12,167 nt of DNA. Origin: DATAMF01 sp964472565. GTDB taxonomy: Bacteria; Chloroflexota; Anaerolineae; Aggregatilineales; Aggregatilineaceae. Made by a program: the position numbers and the translations under genes. The stretch covers positions 1 to 12,167 of the forward strand of contig CAYYNB010000176.1 in NCBI GenBank assembly GCA_964472565.1, in the 5' to 3' direction. The notes below the pieces were generated by a model. It was given only the letters and a program-made list of their open reading frames with translations. It searched no databases and was not told where the DNA came from. This document shows, piece after piece, positions 12,128 to 12,167 of the stretch (within the stretch, counting starts at the first letter, position 1; the number at the start of each line of letters is the position of its first letter).

Positions 12128-12167
12128 ATCCGCCGGAGGACCCCGGCTACTGGAACTGGCCCCAGGC
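12040..12167 (+). CDS. Frameshift extension of the tail assembly chaperone (gpGT-like, -1 frame, partial)
   Basis: After -1 slippage at 12040-12046 translation continues in the frame beginning CCG at 12046. This yields PGAGRDWLDAKREYFRHFDA, then DPDARLDPPEDPGYWNWPQ, and runs off the window without a stop. The sequence has a normal charged and aromatic composition, unlike the repetitive zero-frame tail, which supports its being the true protein. The full product would be the first 135-137 residues of the chaperone joined to this T-like domain. In related phages the T domain of gpGT recruits the tail tube subunit to the tape measure. The end is outside the window, so the length is unknown. Confidence 0.75.

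Overview
This window is the structural gene block (DNA packaging, head, connector, early tail) of a tailed double-stranded DNA phage or prophage. It has an HK97-type capsid and most likely siphovirus-like morphology. Every supported gene lies on the + strand. Genes are packed with overlaps or short gaps, and three junctions have the TGATG stop/start form (2194, 5554, 11636). The DNA is clearly GC-rich, and most starts have good GGAG/GAGG ribosome binding sites, so the host is a high-GC bacterium. I cannot name its phylum from this sequence. No integrase, attachment site, tRNA, CRISPR array or host gene is visible, so prophage and free phage cannot be told apart.

Layout: (1) 1-98, the end of an upstream gene, possibly a DNA methyltransferase. 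(2) 76-762 small terminase-like DNA-binding protein and 773-2194 large terminase, the packaging motor. (3) 2194-5046, a 950-residue fusion of an HK97-type portal, an SPP1 gp7/Mu F-like head morphogenesis domain and a C-terminal 2H phosphoesterase (LigT/2'-5' RNA ligase-like) domain with both catalytic HxT motifs. (4) 5039-5554, an HK97 gp10-like virion protein. (5) 5554-7872, a ChaB-like segment, prohead protease, scaffold (delta-like) region and HK97 major capsid protein in one frame, with a strong internal ribosome binding site and ATG at 6412 that would also make a separate scaffold-capsid protein. (6) 7970-8398 and 8426-8848, two small beta-rich proteins, probably capsid decoration or accessory proteins. 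(7) 8907-9311, an unknown protein. (8) 9314-10189 head-tail connector, 10191-10712 probable neck/tail-terminator protein, 10767-11636 probable tail tube protein. (9) 11636-12127, a tail assembly chaperone with a canonical A AAA AAC -1 frameshift site at 12040-12046. The -1 frame stays open to the end of the window, giving the G/GT pair typical of the region just before a tape measure gene.

How the parts would work together: the terminase pair cuts and pumps DNA through the portal. The morphogenesis domain, protease, scaffold region and capsid build and mature the prohead. The small beta-rich proteins may coat it. The connector and neck proteins join it to a tail whose tube is assembled with the frameshifted chaperones.

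The points most worth following up are the enzymatic 2H domain built into the portal polypeptide (a possible virion-carried enzyme against cyclic-oligonucleotide defences), the protease-capsid fusion with nested translation, and the clean frameshift site. Non-coding space is small. The 97-base gap at 7873-7969 and the 58-base gap at 8849-8906 each contain an inverted repeat.
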